64,000 nt of DNA from NCBI GenBank assembly GCA_019192455.1, contig JAHCML010000003.1:1219095-1283094 (forward strand), written 5' to 3'. Positions 39,609 through 53,504 of the stretch are shown one piece after another (positions within the stretch are counted from its first letter, which is position 1; every line of letters starts with the position of its first letter). Made by a program: the position numbers and the translations under genes. The notes under the pieces are model-generated. The model made no database searches. It saw nothing but the letters and a program-made list of their open reading frames with translations, and was not told the origin of the DNA. The stretch comes from Alphaproteobacteria bacterium SS10 (lineage in GTDB: Bacteria; Pseudomonadota; Alphaproteobacteria; TMED2).

Positions 39609-40433
39609 TTATGCGTCAGCTATAGCTTCTTCTGCTGGGGCTTCCTCAGCAGCGGCTTCGGCAGGTGCCTCTTCAGCTTTCTCTTCAAGCGCTGGCTCTG
39701 GAGCTTGCTTTTCGAGGGCGCCAAGATCAACACCAGCGGCTTCCATCTCAGCTTGAATACCGTCGAGGACAGCATCAGCGATCAGGTCGCAATACATGTC
39801 GATGGCACGCAGTGCATCGTCATTGCCTGGGATTGGGAAGGCGATGCCTTCTGGATCTGAATTGGTATCGATCACAGCGATAACCGGAATGCCGAGCTTG
39901 TTGGCTTCCTGAATGGCAATCGACTCTTTGTTGGTGTCGATCACGAAGATCAGGTCTGGGCGACCGCCCATTTCCTTAATACCGCCAAGGGCGCGATCAA
40001 GACGATCAAGCTCACGGGTGAGCTGCAGCATCTCTTTCTTGGTGCGACCTTGCTGGCCTTGCGCAACAATCTCTTCCAGCTCGCGCAGGCGCTTAATGGA
40101 GACCGAGATCGTCTTCCAGTTGGTCAGCATACCGCCGAGCCAACGGTGGTTCACAAAGTACTGGCCGGAACGCTTAGCAGCTTCGGCAATCTTTGATTGA
40201 GCCTGACGCTTGGTACCAACAAACAGGACACGGCCGCCGCCTTTAACCACGTCGCGGACAGCTTCCAGCGAGCGGTGCAGCATTGGGACGGTTTGTTCGA
40301 GATCGACAATGTGGACACCATTGCGGACACCGAAGATGAACGGCTTCATCTTTGGGTTCCAGCGACGGGTGTGGTGACCGAAGTGAACACCAGCTTCCAG
40401 CAGCTGGCGCATCGTAAACGATGGCATGACCAT
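39609..40433 (-). CDS. rpsB: Ribosomal protein uS2
   Basis: Small-subunit ribosomal protein. The 274 residues have [38 protein letters not shown], and [16 protein letters not shown] 40433 has GAGGAG 7 bases upstream; a second ATG two codons later is the other option. The last 40 or so residues are an Ala/Glu-rich acidic tail, common in alphaproteobacterial S2. It heads the rpsB-tsf-pyrH-frr group. Confidence 0.97.
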   Translation of the reverse strand: MVMPSFTMRQLLEAGVHFGHHTRRWNPKMKPFIFGVRNGVHIVDLEQTVPMLHRSLEAVRDVVKGGGRVLFVGTKRQAQSKIAEAAKRSGQYFVNHRWLGGMLTNWKTISVSIKRLRELEEIVAQGQQGRTKKEMLQLTRELDRLDRALGGIKEMGGRPDLIFVIDTNKESIAIQEANKLGIPVIAVIDTNSDPEGIAFPIPGNDDALRAIDMYCDLIADAVLDGIQAEMEAAGVDLGALEKQAPEPALEEKAEEAPAEAAAEEAPAEEAIADA

Positions 40434-40472
40434 TTCTATACTCCTCGTACGGTTCTGCCTCCGCCGGTCAAG

Positions 40473-40501
40473 CATCGTTCCAAATCAATGACTTACGTCA
40501 A
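40473..40501 (-). promoter_or_regulatory. Possible sigma-70 promoter of rpsB
   Basis: On the minus strand TTGACG (40496-40501) precedes ACGATG (40473-40478) by 17 bases, about 40 bases before the rpsB ATG. The -35 is strong and the -10 is poor, so confidence is low. It lies in the 199-base gap after dnaE, where no gene is seen. Confidence 0.3.
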
Positions 40502-40632
40502 AATCTGAACACGACACCGTCGAGGGGCCCGGGTCATTTCACCCAAGCCTTAAGACCGACGTGTGGATTGATGTGGCGGGGAATACAGCCCACGCCGCAG
40601 AAATGCAAGGGTTTTAGAGAGGTTTGTTGGCG

Positions 40633-44139
<3,507 letters not shown>

Positions 44140-44263
44140 ATGCGTATCTTTGGGTGACCCGCTGGTTGGATCATCAAGCTAAAATGAGCCCTTTAGATAC
44201 CGGGTCTCGCGCATACAAAACAGCCAAGAAATCGAGCAAAAAACCCTTGTTTACCGTGGTTAT

Positions 44264-44959
44264 TCAGCTAGCGGCTGTGGATAGTTCTTTAAGCTGTCCA
44301 GCTTCAAGTGTGACCACACGATCTAGCTTTGCCGCCAAGCCTCGATCATGGGTGGCGATAAGGGCCGCTAGCCCCTCTTCCCGAACCAGGCGGATCAGCA
44401 TCTCAAAAACCTGCTGGCCGGTATCCTGATCCAGATTGCCGGTTGGCTCATCGGCCAGCAGCACACTGGGCGAGTTAGCTAGGGCGCGAGCGATGGCAAC
44501 ACGCTGCTGCTCACCACCGGATAGTTGCGATGGTTGATGCTCCAACCGCTCGGCCAAACCCACCTGGGTTAAGAGCGTTTCGGCCCTGGCCTTCGCATCC
44601 CTCTTGCTGGCCCCAGCGATCATCTGTGGCATCGCCACGTTTTCGAGCGCGGTAAACTCTGGCAGCAGGTGATGGAACTGATAGACAAAGCCGATAGCCT
44701 GAAGGCGCCGCGCGGTCCGCTTTGCCTCGTCAAACTTGCTGGCATCTTCACCGTCAACCTGGATCGTTCCGCCGGTCGGCTTCTCTAACAGGCCAGCGAC
44801 ATGCAGCAAGGTGGACTTACCGGCACCTGACGGACCGACCAGGGCAACTGCCTCACCCGCATTCAGGCTTAGATCAACACCGCGCAGGACGGACAGAACC
44901 CCGCCAGCATCCTTAAAGTCGCGTGTGATCCCGCTCAGCTGTAGCGCTGCCTCACTCAT
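44264..44959 (-). CDS. lolD: Lipoprotein-releasing system ATP-binding protein LolD
   Basis: ATPase of the LolCDE exporter that passes lipoproteins from the inner membrane to LolA. The 231 residues have Walker [14 protein letters not shown], the Lol-type [18 protein letters not shown], the signature [15 protein letters not shown], and Walker [16 protein letters not shown] 44959 overlaps the lolC stop by 8 bases, tying the two together. Confidence 0.96.
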   Translation of the reverse strand: MSEAALQLSGITRDFKDAGGVLSVLRGVDLSLNAGEAVALVGPSGAGKSTLLHVAGLLEKPTGGTIQVDGEDASKFDEAKRTARRLQAIGFVYQFHHLLPEFTALENVAMPQMIAGASKRDAKARAETLLTQVGLAERLEHQPSQLSGGEQQRVAIARALANSPSVLLADEPTGNLDQDTGQQVFEMLIRLVREEGLAALIATHDRGLAAKLDRVVTLEAGQLKELSTAAS

Positions 44960-46193
44960 AACGCAGCGCCTCAACCGGATCGAGGCGAGCCGCCCGCCAG
45001 GATGGGTAAAGAGTGGCGAGGAAGCTCAGAACCAATGACATGGCGACAACGGCCACCACCTCACCCCAATCGGTTTTGGAGGGGATACGGGTTAGGAAAC
45101 GAATGGTTGGGTCCCAGACCGTGCTGCCACTAACGCTCTCGAGCCAGACCTGGATCGCGGCCAGGTTCTCGGTGATCAGCATCGCCAGGATCAGACCAAC
45201 AATGGTGCCGATGATGCCAAGGCTAGAGCCAGTTAGCAGGAAGATGCGCATGACCGCCCCCCGACTTGCTCCCATGGTGCGGAGGATGGCGATATCCCTG
45301 CCCTTATCCTTCACCAACATAATTAGGCCAGAGATGATGTTGAACGCGGCCACAATGATGATCAAGGTCAGGATCAAGAACATCACATTGCGCTCAACCT
45401 GTAGCGCATTGAAAAAACTGCCATTTATCTGTTGCCAGGGGACTAGACGCACGCCGGGTCCAACCTGCTCATACACATCTTGAAGCGTGGCATTCACACG
45501 GTCGGGGTTCTCAACAAACAGCTCAACCGCGGAGACAGTGTCGCCGAGCCTTAAGAAGGTTTGCGCCGCATCGAGAGAGATGAAGGCAAAGCCGCTATCA
45601 TATTCGAACATCCCCACATCGAAGATGGCGACCACCTCAAAGCCCTGGGCTCTGGGCATGGTGCCAAAGGGTGTGGGATTGCCCTTGGGACTAATTAGCG
45701 ACAGGGTTGAGCCAACATCAAGGCCAAAGCGTTGTGCCAGCCGGCTGCCAATGGCAATGCCGCCATCGGCCAGACCGGCATAGTCGCCACGGGAGAGCGC
45801 TTCACCAACCACAGGCTTGTTCATCAGGTCTTCTGGCCGCATGCCCCGCACAACAACACCAGTGGCGTTGCCGCGTTGGGTGATCAGTCCCTGTCCCTCG
45901 ATAACCGGAAAGGCGCGCACAACACCTTCAACCGGTCCCACAAGGCCGATTAGGTCGTCGTAATTGGCCATCTGCCCGGCCACATCACGAATATTGGCAT
46001 GGCCGTTAAGGCCCAAAACCCGGCTCAGCAATTCATCGCGGAAGCCGTTCATCACGCTCATCACCACGATCAGCGTGGCAACACCGAGGGCAATGCCCAA
46101 GAGTGAGAAGACAGCGATGACCGAAATGAACCCCTCCCGCCGACGGGCGCGGAGGTAGCGAAACGCCATCAAACGCTCAAAACGATTGAACAT
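44952..46193 (-). CDS. lolC: Lipoprotein-releasing system permease LolC/LolE
   Basis: Membrane subunit of the lipoprotein exporter. The 413 residues have four membrane helices, at about 25-50, 270-300, 315-345 and 375-395. A large periplasmic domain lies between the first two. The N-terminal hallmark RYLRARRREGFISVIAVFSL is present, with GIALGVATLIVVMSVMNGF and the MacB/FtsX-like fold. A single permease gene beside lolD suggests a LolC/E homodimer, usual in alphaproteobacteria; a second copy elsewhere cannot be excluded. Confidence 0.94.
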   Translation of the reverse strand: MFNRFERLMAFRYLRARRREGFISVIAVFSLLGIALGVATLIVVMSVMNGFRDELLSRVLGLNGHANIRDVAGQMANYDDLIGLVGPVEGVVRAFPVIEGQGLITQRGNATGVVVRGMRPEDLMNKPVVGEALSRGDYAGLADGGIAIGSRLAQRFGLDVGSTLSLISPKGNPTPFGTMPRAQGFEVVAIFDVGMFEYDSGFAFISLDAAQTFLRLGDTVSAVELFVENPDRVNATLQDVYEQVGPGVRLVPWQQINGSFFNALQVERNVMFLILTLIIIVAAFNIISGLIMLVKDKGRDIAILRTMGASRGAVMRIFLLTGSSLGIIGTIVGLILAMLITENLAAIQVWLESVSGSTVWDPTIRFLTRIPSKTDWGEVVAVVAMSLVLSFLATLYPSWRAARLDPVEALRYE

Positions 46194-46236
46194 AACCGGG
46201 GGCTATTCCTGACGGTTGTCGGCTAACTCAAACGAC

Positions 46237-47571
46237 TTATGCCGCGAGAGCTTGGCGCTTTGATGACAGGAAATCAGCAACGCCTTCACGCGGCACTTCA
46301 AAACGCTCGCCGGTTGCCCGTTGCTTGATCTCAATCTGGTTATTGGCCAGACCGCGTGGACCGACGATCACCTGCCAAGGCAGGCCGATTAGGTCCATAT
46401 CGGCAAACTTGGCACCTGGCCGCTCGCCGCGGTCATCGTAGAGAACGTCATAACCGGCGGCTTTGAGGCCCTTGTAGAGTTCAGCGCAAGCCGCATCGGT
46501 CTCTTCATCACCAACCTTCAGGCTGATCAGACCGACATCAAAGGGTGCGACGGCTTCCGGCCAGATGATGCCATTGTCGTCATGGCTGGCCTCAATAATA
46601 CCGCCGACCAGACGTGACACGCCAATGCCGTATGATCCCATATGGACCGGCACCTTGCTGCCATCCTCAAGGACCACATAGGCGCCCATGGGCTCGGAGT
46701 ATTTGGTGCCGAAATAGAAGATGTGGCCGACCTCAATACCGCGCGCGGTTGCCATCTGATCCTCCGTAATCGGACAGTTGGCCGGATCGTGGATCTCATC
46801 AGTTGCCGCGTAGAGGGAGGTCATCTTCTCAAAGAAGGGGGTCAGGTCATCATCGTAGGAGACGCTGTCATGCAGGATATCCGCTTCAAGCAGCTGCTTA
46901 TCGCAGAACACCTCGCTCTCACCCGTCTCAGCGAGGATGATGAATTCATGGCTCAGATCACCGCCAATGGGTCCAGTATCCGCCCGCATTGGAATGGCTT
47001 TAAGCCCCATCCGCTCAAAGGTGCGGAGGTAGGATAGGAACATCTTGTGATAGGCGCGGATCGCCCGCTCCTTATCCACATCGAAAGAATAGGCATCCTT
47101 CATCAGGAACTCACGCCCACGCATGACGCCAAAACGTGGCCGCACCTCATCCCGGAACTTCCATTGGATGTGGTACATGTTCTTCGGCAGGTCTTTGTAG
47201 CTCTTCACCCCAAACTGGAAGATGTCGGTGATCATCTCCTCATTCGTTGGGCCGTAGAGCATGTCGCGGTCATGCCGGTCCTTAATCCGCAGCATCTCCT
47301 TACCGTAGTCATCATAGCGACCACTGGTCCGCCACAGATCGGCAGGCTGAATGGTCGGCATCAGCACCTCTTGCGCGCCCGATGCATCCTGCTCTTCACG
47401 GACAATCTGCTCGATCTTCTTCAACACGCGGTGGCCAAGCGGCAGCCAGGCATAAATGCCCGCCGAAGTCTGGCGCATCATGCCGGCACGCAGCATCAGT
47501 CGGTGTGAAACGATTTGAGCCTCTGAAGGGTTTTCCTTCAGGGTCGGCAGGAATAGCTCGGAACGGCGCAT
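46237..47571 (-). CDS. proS: Prolyl-tRNA synthetase (short alphaproteobacterial type)
   Basis: Charges tRNA-Pro. The 444-residue class II enzyme has motif 2-type [21 protein letters not shown] split around the catalytic Arg, and motif 3-type [18 protein letters not shown]-terminal anticodon-binding domain (about 345-440) follows. It lacks the roughly 180-residue insertion that edits Ala-tRNA-Pro in the long bacterial form, as is normal for alphaproteobacteria, so a free-standing editing protein is expected elsewhere. It is 43 bases upstream of lolC. Confidence 0.96.
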   Translation of the reverse strand: MRRSELFLPTLKENPSEAQIVSHRLMLRAGMMRQTSAGIYAWLPLGHRVLKKIEQIVREEQDASGAQEVLMPTIQPADLWRTSGRYDDYGKEMLRIKDRHDRDMLYGPTNEEMITDIFQFGVKSYKDLPKNMYHIQWKFRDEVRPRFGVMRGREFLMKDAYSFDVDKERAIRAYHKMFLSYLRTFERMGLKAIPMRADTGPIGGDLSHEFIILAETGESEVFCDKQLLEADILHDSVSYDDDLTPFFEKMTSLYAATDEIHDPANCPITEDQMATARGIEVGHIFYFGTKYSEPMGAYVVLEDGSKVPVHMGSYGIGVSRLVGGIIEASHDDNGIIWPEAVAPFDVGLISLKVGDEETDAACAELYKGLKAAGYDVLYDDRGERPGAKFADMDLIGLPWQVIVGPRGLANNQIEIKQRATGERFEVPREGVADFLSSKRQALAA

Positions 47572-47656
47572 GGCTGAACGGCCTCGAATGGGTTGCGCGG
47601 GAATAGGTAAAGCGCCCGGACTTTAGGCAATTGCCCGCCCAACCGAAAGCGCTGAT

Positions 47657-48112
47657 TTAGCGAATGCCAGGCTTGGTAACACAGAGCGCGACAATATCGG
47701 CGCGGCTTAGGTTGGGAACGGTCTTACCGTTAAGCGTCACGTCATTTCCGGACACCGTCACATCCCCCAGATCAAGCTCCCCCTCAAGGCCAGAGAAGCT
47801 CTCATCCAAACCAGCCCATTCAATCACATCGACGGTCAGTGGGAAGCTGAATTCATCAGGCAGTCGGAACTGTGTGTTACTCGGCAGGTCAGCTGGTGCA
47901 ACAGCCCGGCCCGTTGCATCAACACCAGGTTGAAAGGCCACATCGGCGCCTGGCTGGTGGCGCTCCAGCTCGCGGCAAAAGACCGGCTTTCGATCCGGCT
48001 TCAAGATGTCACGCGCCTCGGCTTGCTGCACATCCAGCCCCCCAAGACCAATCGCCACCAAGCAGAGCGTGGCAAAACCTATTGTTGCATTAGAAAAGCT
48101 AACTTCGCGCAT
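47657..48112 (-). CDS. Small exported protein of unknown function
   Basis: A 151-residue protein I do not recognise by family name. A signal peptide is clear (hydrophobic GFATLCLVAIGLGGL, ending near QQAEARD). The mature part has DVAFQPGVDATGRAVAPADLP and then a beta-rich region with GELDLGDVTVSGNDVTLNGK. The frame continues upstream to a TTG at 48127, but ATG 48112 is more convincing. Two Cys residues in the mature part could form a disulphide. It lies 85 bases upstream of proS on the same strand. Confidence 0.75.
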   Translation of the reverse strand: MREVSFSNATIGFATLCLVAIGLGGLDVQQAEARDILKPDRKPVFCRELERHQPGADVAFQPGVDATGRAVAPADLPSNTQFRLPDEFSFPLTVDVIEWAGLDESFSGLEGELDLGDVTVSGNDVTLNGKTVPNLSRADIVALCVTKPGIR

Positions 48113-48497
48113 GAGTTTGTCCGACAATGCCGTTCTTTGCTGCCTCTAACCACTGCATAATTTACGCCAAACTGCCCTGTTATTGGGTTTAACAACTTAC
48201 TTACACAGCGTTTCATATGCGTGCCGACATGTTTTTTGCAAAATGATGCGTAATGCCGGGGTTAGGCTGGTGACAGATAAATTTGCCGACTTTAGGTTCC
48301 CGGCACCTGATTCAGATATGCCAGCACTCTAGGTAACTGGTGTGCAGCAATAAGAATAACAGGCCTGGGTTCAGGGAGGTTGCGAGCCAGCACTTACGTG
48401 CCAATAACAATCAATAATAGGCTCGTTTTAAAAATGGGCTCCAGCATCTAACGATGCGGAGCCCTTTTTTATTGCCTAATGATAACAGCAACTTAGA
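48113..48497. other. Longest non-coding gap; possible structured RNA before terminator
   Basis: No protein gene is seen in these 385 bases. On the plus strand, several stems precede a strong terminator: TGCCGGG (48254-48260) with CCCGGCA (48299-48305), and CGAGCC (48383-48388) with GGCTCG (48420-48425). The latter encloses GCAC-TTAC-GTGC and an A/C/T-rich single strand. These could form a small RNA, but I find no convincing promoter and cannot match a known RNA family. The promoter of the exported protein gene should also lie here. Confidence 0.35.
48436..48470. terminator. Strong bidirectional Rho-independent terminator
   Basis: GGGCTCC-A-GCATC, loop TAAC, GATGC-GGAGCCC makes a 12-bp stem with one bulged base. 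Six T residues follow on the plus strand, and ATTTTT follows on the minus strand. In the minus direction it lies about 30 bases past the DUF1467 stop, ending the nuo-birA-coaX-rnj transcript. In the plus direction it has no protein gene to end. Confidence 0.85.
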
Positions 48498-48767
48498 TTA
48501 TCGCACCTGATCGGCGGCGAACATGCGATCGGCAATCTCGTGGAATGAGATGATCTCAACCTCCACCAGGATAAAGACGATCAACCACAGCACACCAGAC
48601 AGCGCCGTCGTCACAATAGCCTTACGCAAGAGATAGGGATGCTCCGGTGCACCGGGGTCTACCCCTTCCACCGACTCATCATTCCGCCGAACCCAAAGTG
48701 GCAGGACGGTGAACAAAGCTGTCCACCAGATCAGCAGAAAAACAACCAGGCCAGAAAACCAATCCAT
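48498..48767 (-). CDS. DUF1467 family small membrane protein
   Basis: An 89-residue protein with two membrane helices, at about residues 5-26 and 49-72. FSGLVVFLLIWWTALFTVLPLW and VRRNDESVEGVDPGAPEHPYL are characteristic of DUF1467 in alphaproteobacteria. The function is unknown. It directly follows rnj (12 bases) and precedes the terminator, a linkage that recurs in the class. Confidence 0.85.
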   Translation of the reverse strand: MDWFSGLVVFLLIWWTALFTVLPLWVRRNDESVEGVDPGAPEHPYLLRKAIVTTALSGVLWLIVFILVEVEIISFHEIADRMFAADQVR

Positions 48768-48779
48768 CCTGTCCCTATC

Positions 48780-50462
48780 CTATTCAACCCGGATCACGTT
48801 GGTGGTGATCACCGGCTTCTTATCCAACAACCGCTTCACACCACGACGGATTGATAGGCGGCAAGCCTCAGCCACCTCATCATCATTCTGACGTCGTGCC
48901 CGTGAGAGATCAGCGATCGCGATCTCGATACCGGCCATCAACTCATCCTCAACCTCGTCCTCTTCAATCGGCTCAACCAGGCCGATTAGGTTCAGTTGGG
49001 GATCGGCAACCAGATGGCCGCGATCATCAATCACAACCACAACGTTCACCACGCCGTTATGCATCAACTTTTGACGTTCACGGATTGGACCGTCGGCAAT
49101 CTCAATGACGCGGTTACCATCCACCGCCAGCACACCATGGGGCACATGCCCGGCGAGACCGATCTCCTTCGGACCTAAACGGATCACTTGACCATTCTCT
49201 GGCACCACCACATCGGCGACCTGACATTCACTGGCAAGACTGGCATGGGCGATCAGATTTCGATGCTCACCATGCACGGGCACAGATATCTGTGGGCGCA
49301 CCCATTGATACATCTGGGTTAAGTCACCACGCGAACCATGGCCCGACACATGCACCATGGCATCGTTGGGGGTGATGATGTGCACCCCCATCTGGATCAG
49401 CTTGTTCTTAATTTTGCCAATCGACTTCTCATTCCCCGGGATAGCGCGGGAAGAAAAGATGACGGTATCACCCCGTTCCAGAACAATATGCGGGTGATCA
49501 TCATTGGCCATCCGGTTCAAAGCAGCGCGCGGCTCACCCTGAGACCCGGTGCACAGAAACGCCACCTTGTCCGGCGGTAGATAGGCCGCCTCTTCAGGAC
49601 CGATGAAGGGATCAATTTCATCCATGTAGCCGAGGTCGCGGGCCGCCTCATAAATCCGCCAAAGTGAGCGACCGACAAGCGCCACCTCACGATCATTGGC
49701 CCGCGCCGCTTTAGCGACTGCAATCATCCGTGAGGCGTTTGAGGAGAAGCAGGTGACGGCGATGCGGCCCTTAATCCCGGCGAATAGTTTGGTGAAGCTA
49801 GGGCCCAACTCCCCCTCTGACCCGACGAAGCCGTCACTGCCTGCATTCGTGCTGTCACACACCATGGCGAGGATCCCCTCCTCACCCAGTTCACGCAGGC
49901 GTTTCTCATCCGTCTTGTAACTTGCGACCGGATCCGGATCGATCTTCCAATCACCGGTGTGCAGTACCTTGCCAACCGGCGTACCAATGGCGAGTGCGCA
50001 AGCCTCAGGAATTGAGTGGGCGACGGGCACGAATTCACAGGCAAATGGCCCAACATCAAAACCCTTGGCCGGGCCGATATCGTGCAACTCCACATCGTTC
50101 AGCAAGCCAGCCTCGGCCAGTTTGCGACGGATTAACGTTGCAGTGAATGGGGTCGCATAAATCGGGCACTGCAGGCGCGTCCAAAGGTATGGGATGGCGC
50201 CAATATGATCCTCATGCCCATGGGTGATGACGAGGCCGCGCAGCTTCTCGCGCCGTGCATCAATATAGCTAGGATCAGGCATCAGAAGATCGATGCCTGG
50301 CAGGTTTTCATCGGCAAAGCCCATGCCGAGATCAACCATCAACCAATCATCACCATAGGCGTAGAGGTTAAGGTTGATACCGAACTCTTCGGTACCGCCG
50401 AGCGCTGCGAAATAGAGCTCGCCATCGGCGGGCTCAAACACCGCCTGTTGTGAATTTCGCAT
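48780..50462 (-). CDS. rnj: Ribonuclease J
   Basis: Metallo-beta-lactamase/beta-CASP ribonuclease with 5'-3' exo- and endonuclease activity, used by alphaproteobacteria in rRNA and mRNA processing. The 560 residues show the metal-binding THGHEDHIG (81-86 for HGHEDH), PVAHSIPEACAL, HTGDWKIDPDP, CDSTNAGSDGFVGSE, and VHVSGHGSRGDL. It is followed by DUF1467 and preceded by coaX. Confidence 0.95.
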   Translation of the reverse strand: MRNSQQAVFEPADGELYFAALGGTEEFGINLNLYAYGDDWLMVDLGMGFADENLPGIDLLMPDPSYIDARREKLRGLVITHGHEDHIGAIPYLWTRLQCPIYATPFTATLIRRKLAEAGLLNDVELHDIGPAKGFDVGPFACEFVPVAHSIPEACALAIGTPVGKVLHTGDWKIDPDPVASYKTDEKRLRELGEEGILAMVCDSTNAGSDGFVGSEGELGPSFTKLFAGIKGRIAVTCFSSNASRMIAVAKAARANDREVALVGRSLWRIYEAARDLGYMDEIDPFIGPEEAAYLPPDKVAFLCTGSQGEPRAALNRMANDDHPHIVLERGDTVIFSSRAIPGNEKSIGKIKNKLIQMGVHIITPNDAMVHVSGHGSRGDLTQMYQWVRPQISVPVHGEHRNLIAHASLASECQVADVVVPENGQVIRLGPKEIGLAGHVPHGVLAVDGNRVIEIADGPIRERQKLMHNGVVNVVVVIDDRGHLVADPQLNLIGLVEPIEEDEVEDELMAGIEIAIADLSRARRQNDDEVAEACRLSIRRGVKRLLDKKPVITTNVIRVE

Positions 50463-50480
50463 GATGCGTTCCTGTCGGGC

Positions 50481-51257
50481 TTAGGCCGCCCGGTTTCGGT
50501 CATGGATGATCTTCAACCCACGTAGCGTGAGATCAGGATCATGATGTTGGATCGCCGGAATATGTTCAGCAAACAAGCTGCCTAAACCACCGGTCGCAAT
50601 AACAGTAAGATTATCCGTCTTCAGCTCATCAGCAGTGCGGCGTAATAGCCCTTCAATGAGGCCGACATAACCCCAGAACACACCCGACTGCATGGCGTTG
50701 ATGGTGTTCTTGCCAATGACAGCCGGTGGCGGCTTGATATCAATCTGGGGTAGTTTGGCCGCGGCCTGGTGCAGCGCCTCAACCGATAGGTTCGGCCCCG
50801 GCGCGATGATGCCGCCCATATAGGCGCCATTGGCGTTAATGACATCAAATGTGGTCGCAGTACCAAAGTCCAAAACCACGGCAGGAAGGTCATAGCTTTC
50901 ACGCGCGGCGATAGTGTTCACCAGGCGATCCGCCCCAACCTCTTCCGGCCGCTCTGTCGCGACAACGAGATCAAGGTCAACCGATGGGTCACCGACCAGG
51001 ATCGGATCGGTGCCGCAATGCTGGCTGCAGAACCGTGAGATGTTGAAGGTTGCGTCTGGGACCACGCTGGCCAGGACCGCGCTATCAATCGCCGTGCGGT
51101 CGATTTCAGCTAGCCGCAAAAGCTCAAAGAACCAGACCGCATATTCATCAGCCGTACGGCGTGGATCAGTGGCGCAGCGCCACTCGCCAATCTTGTCGTC
51201 GCCATCAAATAGGGCAAACCCGACATTGGTGTTACCGGCATCAATCGCGAGCAGCAT
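50481..51257 (-). CDS. coaX: Type III pantothenate kinase
   Basis: First step of coenzyme A synthesis; this type is not inhibited by CoA in characterised members. The 258 residues have the ASKHA-fold LLAIDAGNTNVGFALF, DSAVLASVVPD, RPEEVGADRLVNTIA, and VVLDFGTATTFDVIN with GGIIAPGPNLS. ATG 51257 overlaps the birA stop by one base (TGATG); a GTG one codon upstream is the alternative. Confidence 0.95.
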   Translation of the reverse strand: MLLAIDAGNTNVGFALFDGDDKIGEWRCATDPRRTADEYAVWFFELLRLAEIDRTAIDSAVLASVVPDATFNISRFCSQHCGTDPILVGDPSVDLDLVVATERPEEVGADRLVNTIAARESYDLPAVVLDFGTATTFDVINANGAYMGGIIAPGPNLSVEALHQAAAKLPQIDIKPPPAVIGKNTINAMQSGVFWGYVGLIEGLLRRTADELKTDNLTVIATGGLGSLFAEHIPAIQHHDPDLTLRGLKIIHDRNRAA

Positions 51258-52030
51258 CACGCCGTCTCCAGACTGGGCGCATTGGTTGGGAAGTGGACCT
51301 CACCGCCCGTAATGCGTCGCTCTTCACCGGTTGGAAGGGCCAAGATCATGGCCCCGTCCAGATCAAGGTCTTCAAACCGCCCTTCCAGACGCTGGCCATC
51401 CACATGGCAACTCACCTGCCCACCGCGATGCCAGGCATGCTGCAGCCAGGCCTGGCGCAGGCCCATAGCCCCACCTCGGTGTAAGACACCACGCAGGTTC
51501 TCGATCTGCGCTAGGACTTCAATCGCCAACCGATCAGCAGTCAGGCCAGATACCTTGTCAGAGACGGAACCCGCACCGCTGAAGCCATCTGGCTGGTTCA
51601 GGTTCACACCGACACCAATCACCAGGTCCCAGGGAGATCCCTCACCGGCGCGCTCAATTAAAATACCGCTGAGTTTAGCCTCACCCAACATGACGTCATT
51701 TGGCCATTTGAGATGGAGTTGATCGGCCAAGGTTGGCGCCAGGCGAACAATCGCTTCACGCACAGCTAACCCCGTAACCAGGGCCCAGCGGGTACCGAAC
51801 TCTTCCTCATCCCTCACAAGCATTGAAAGGTAGAGGCCGTCGGCACTGGACTGCCATTGGTTGCCGTGGCGGCCCTTGCCTGCACTCTGACTAATCGCCC
51901 GAACGGCATGGCCGGGCCCAACCAGCCCGGCATCATACTGGCGGGATAACCAGTTGTTCGTACTGTCGACGGAGTCCAGCACCTGCAAACGCCATGCGCC
52001 ATGCTTGGTGGTGGTGCCTTGCTCGGTCAT
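51257..52030 (-). CDS. birA: Biotin-[acetyl-CoA-carboxylase] ligase
   Basis: Attaches biotin to carrier proteins. The 257 residues from ATG 52030 have DSVDSTNNWL, the biotinyl-AMP loop QSAGKGRHGNQW, HLKWPNDVMLGEAKLSGIL, and IGVGVNLNQP. There is no N-terminal DNA-binding domain, so it should not act as a repressor as in E. coli. The frame extends upstream into nuoN; ATG 52030, 22 bases after the nuoN stop, is preferred. Confidence 0.93.
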   Translation of the reverse strand: MTEQGTTTKHGAWRLQVLDSVDSTNNWLSRQYDAGLVGPGHAVRAISQSAGKGRHGNQWQSSADGLYLSMLVRDEEEFGTRWALVTGLAVREAIVRLAPTLADQLHLKWPNDVMLGEAKLSGILIERAGEGSPWDLVIGVGVNLNQPDGFSGAGSVSDKVSGLTADRLAIEVLAQIENLRGVLHRGGAMGLRQAWLQHAWHRGGQVSCHVDGQRLEGRFEDLDLDGAMILALPTGEERRITGGEVHFPTNAPSLETA

Positions 52031-52052
52031 CGCGTTGGACAGACCACTGCTA

Positions 52053-53495
52053 TCAGCCACCGAACAGCGTCGCTGCGGCAGCGCCGGCATTGTCGAAGAC
52101 AACACCTGGCAGGATGAACAGGAACAGGGTGACTACAGCCATCGTGCCAACGACGAAGCTCAACTCACCACCCAATGGCCGGTCGAAGTTCTCGGTCGCC
52201 TCATCGAAATACATGATCTTGATGATGCGCAGGTAATAGAAGGCGCCAACCACACTGGCTAAAACCCCAATGATCGCTAGCACATAAAGCTCAGCTTGAA
52301 CGGCCGCCTGGAACACGACCAACTTCCCGAAGAAGCCAGCCAGCGGTGGGATGCCAGCCATGGAAAACATAAAGATCGCCATGCAGGCAGCCATAAACGG
52401 CTTCGCCTGGGCAAGACCGGCCAAATCGCTCAAGTTCTCAACTGCGCGGTCATTGACCCGCAGATTGATGATCACGGCAAATGCCCCGGCCGTCATAAAC
52501 AGGTAGATCGCCAGATAGGCGGCAACAGCACTCGCCCCGGCCGCGGAACCGGCGGCCAAGCCGACCAACGCGTAGCCCATATTCGCGATAGAGGAATAGG
52601 CCATCAGGCGCTTGATATTCGTCTGGGCGATCGCGGCAAAGGCCCCAAGGGTCAAGGAAGCAACGGCCAGAACAATCACCACCTGCTGCCATTCATTGGT
52701 GAGGTCGCCAAACGGACCGATCAACACGCGGGTCAACAGGCCGAACGCGGCGATCTTAGGCGCCAGGGCAAAGAAGGCAGTGACCGGGGTCGGTGCCCCC
52801 TCATAAACATCTGGCGTCCACATATGGAACGGCACAGCAGAGATCTTGAACGCCAAGCCTGCCAACACAAAAACCAGGCCGACAACGGCACCGATTGGCG
52901 CCTCTTCTGATGCGAAGAATGCGGCCAACTCAGTAAAGTTGGTGGTACCGCTAAAGCCGTAAACCAGTGAGGCGCCATACAACAGGATGCCGGAGGATAA
53001 GGCGCCCAGAACGAAGTATTTCAACCCAGCCTCAGATGCCTTCAACGCATCCCGGCGGAACGCGGCGAGCACATAGAGCGATAAGCTCTGCAGCTCTAAA
53101 CCGACATAAAGCGACATCAGATCATTGGCTGAGACCATGATCAGCATGCCGAGCGTCGCGAAGGTCACCAGGATCGGATACTCAAACCGGTCCATCTGCT
53201 CCCGCTGCAGATAGGTCAGCGACAGCAACAGCGCGAGGCCGGATCCCGCCAGCACCAGCACCTTCATAAAAACGGCAAAACCATCCGTGATGAACTGACC
53301 ACCAAGTGCAATCGCTGTCCCCTCACTACCGAAGACAATCAGTAAGGCCAGCACGACAAAGGTGCCAATCGCCAAACCGCTGAGCAGTGTGGTGGCGTTG
53401 CCCTTATAGAAGACGCCAATCATCAGGAATGCCATCCCGGCAATCGCCAGGATCAGCTCTGGTAAGGCGGTGGTGAGAAGACCGAGTACAGGCAT
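52053..53495 (-). CDS. nuoN: NADH-quinone oxidoreductase subunit N
   Basis: Antiporter-like proton-pumping subunit of complex I. The 480 residues form about 14 membrane helices; [20 protein letters not shown] and [17 protein letters not shown] carry the conserved charged residues of the channel. Final nuo gene of the operon, 9 bases after nuoM. Confidence 0.96.
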   Translation of the reverse strand: MPVLGLLTTALPELILAIAGMAFLMIGVFYKGNATTLLSGLAIGTFVVLALLIVFGSEGTAIALGGQFITDGFAVFMKVLVLAGSGLALLLSLTYLQREQMDRFEYPILVTFATLGMLIMVSANDLMSLYVGLELQSLSLYVLAAFRRDALKASEAGLKYFVLGALSSGILLYGASLVYGFSGTTNFTELAAFFASEEAPIGAVVGLVFVLAGLAFKISAVPFHMWTPDVYEGAPTPVTAFFALAPKIAAFGLLTRVLIGPFGDLTNEWQQVVIVLAVASLTLGAFAAIAQTNIKRLMAYSSIANMGYALVGLAAGSAAGASAVAAYLAIYLFMTAGAFAVIINLRVNDRAVENLSDLAGLAQAKPFMAACMAIFMFSMAGIPPLAGFFGKLVVFQAAVQAELYVLAIIGVLASVVGAFYYLRIIKIMYFDEATENFDRPLGGELSFVVGTMAVVTLFLFILPGVVFDNAGAAAATLFGG

Positions 53496-53504
53496 GGCTA
53501 ATCG

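Noticed and set aside
48250..48470. Identification of the gap RNA as 6S, 4.5S or tmRNA
   Set aside because: No conserved core of these RNAs could be recognised by eye, so it is left as an unnamed candidate.
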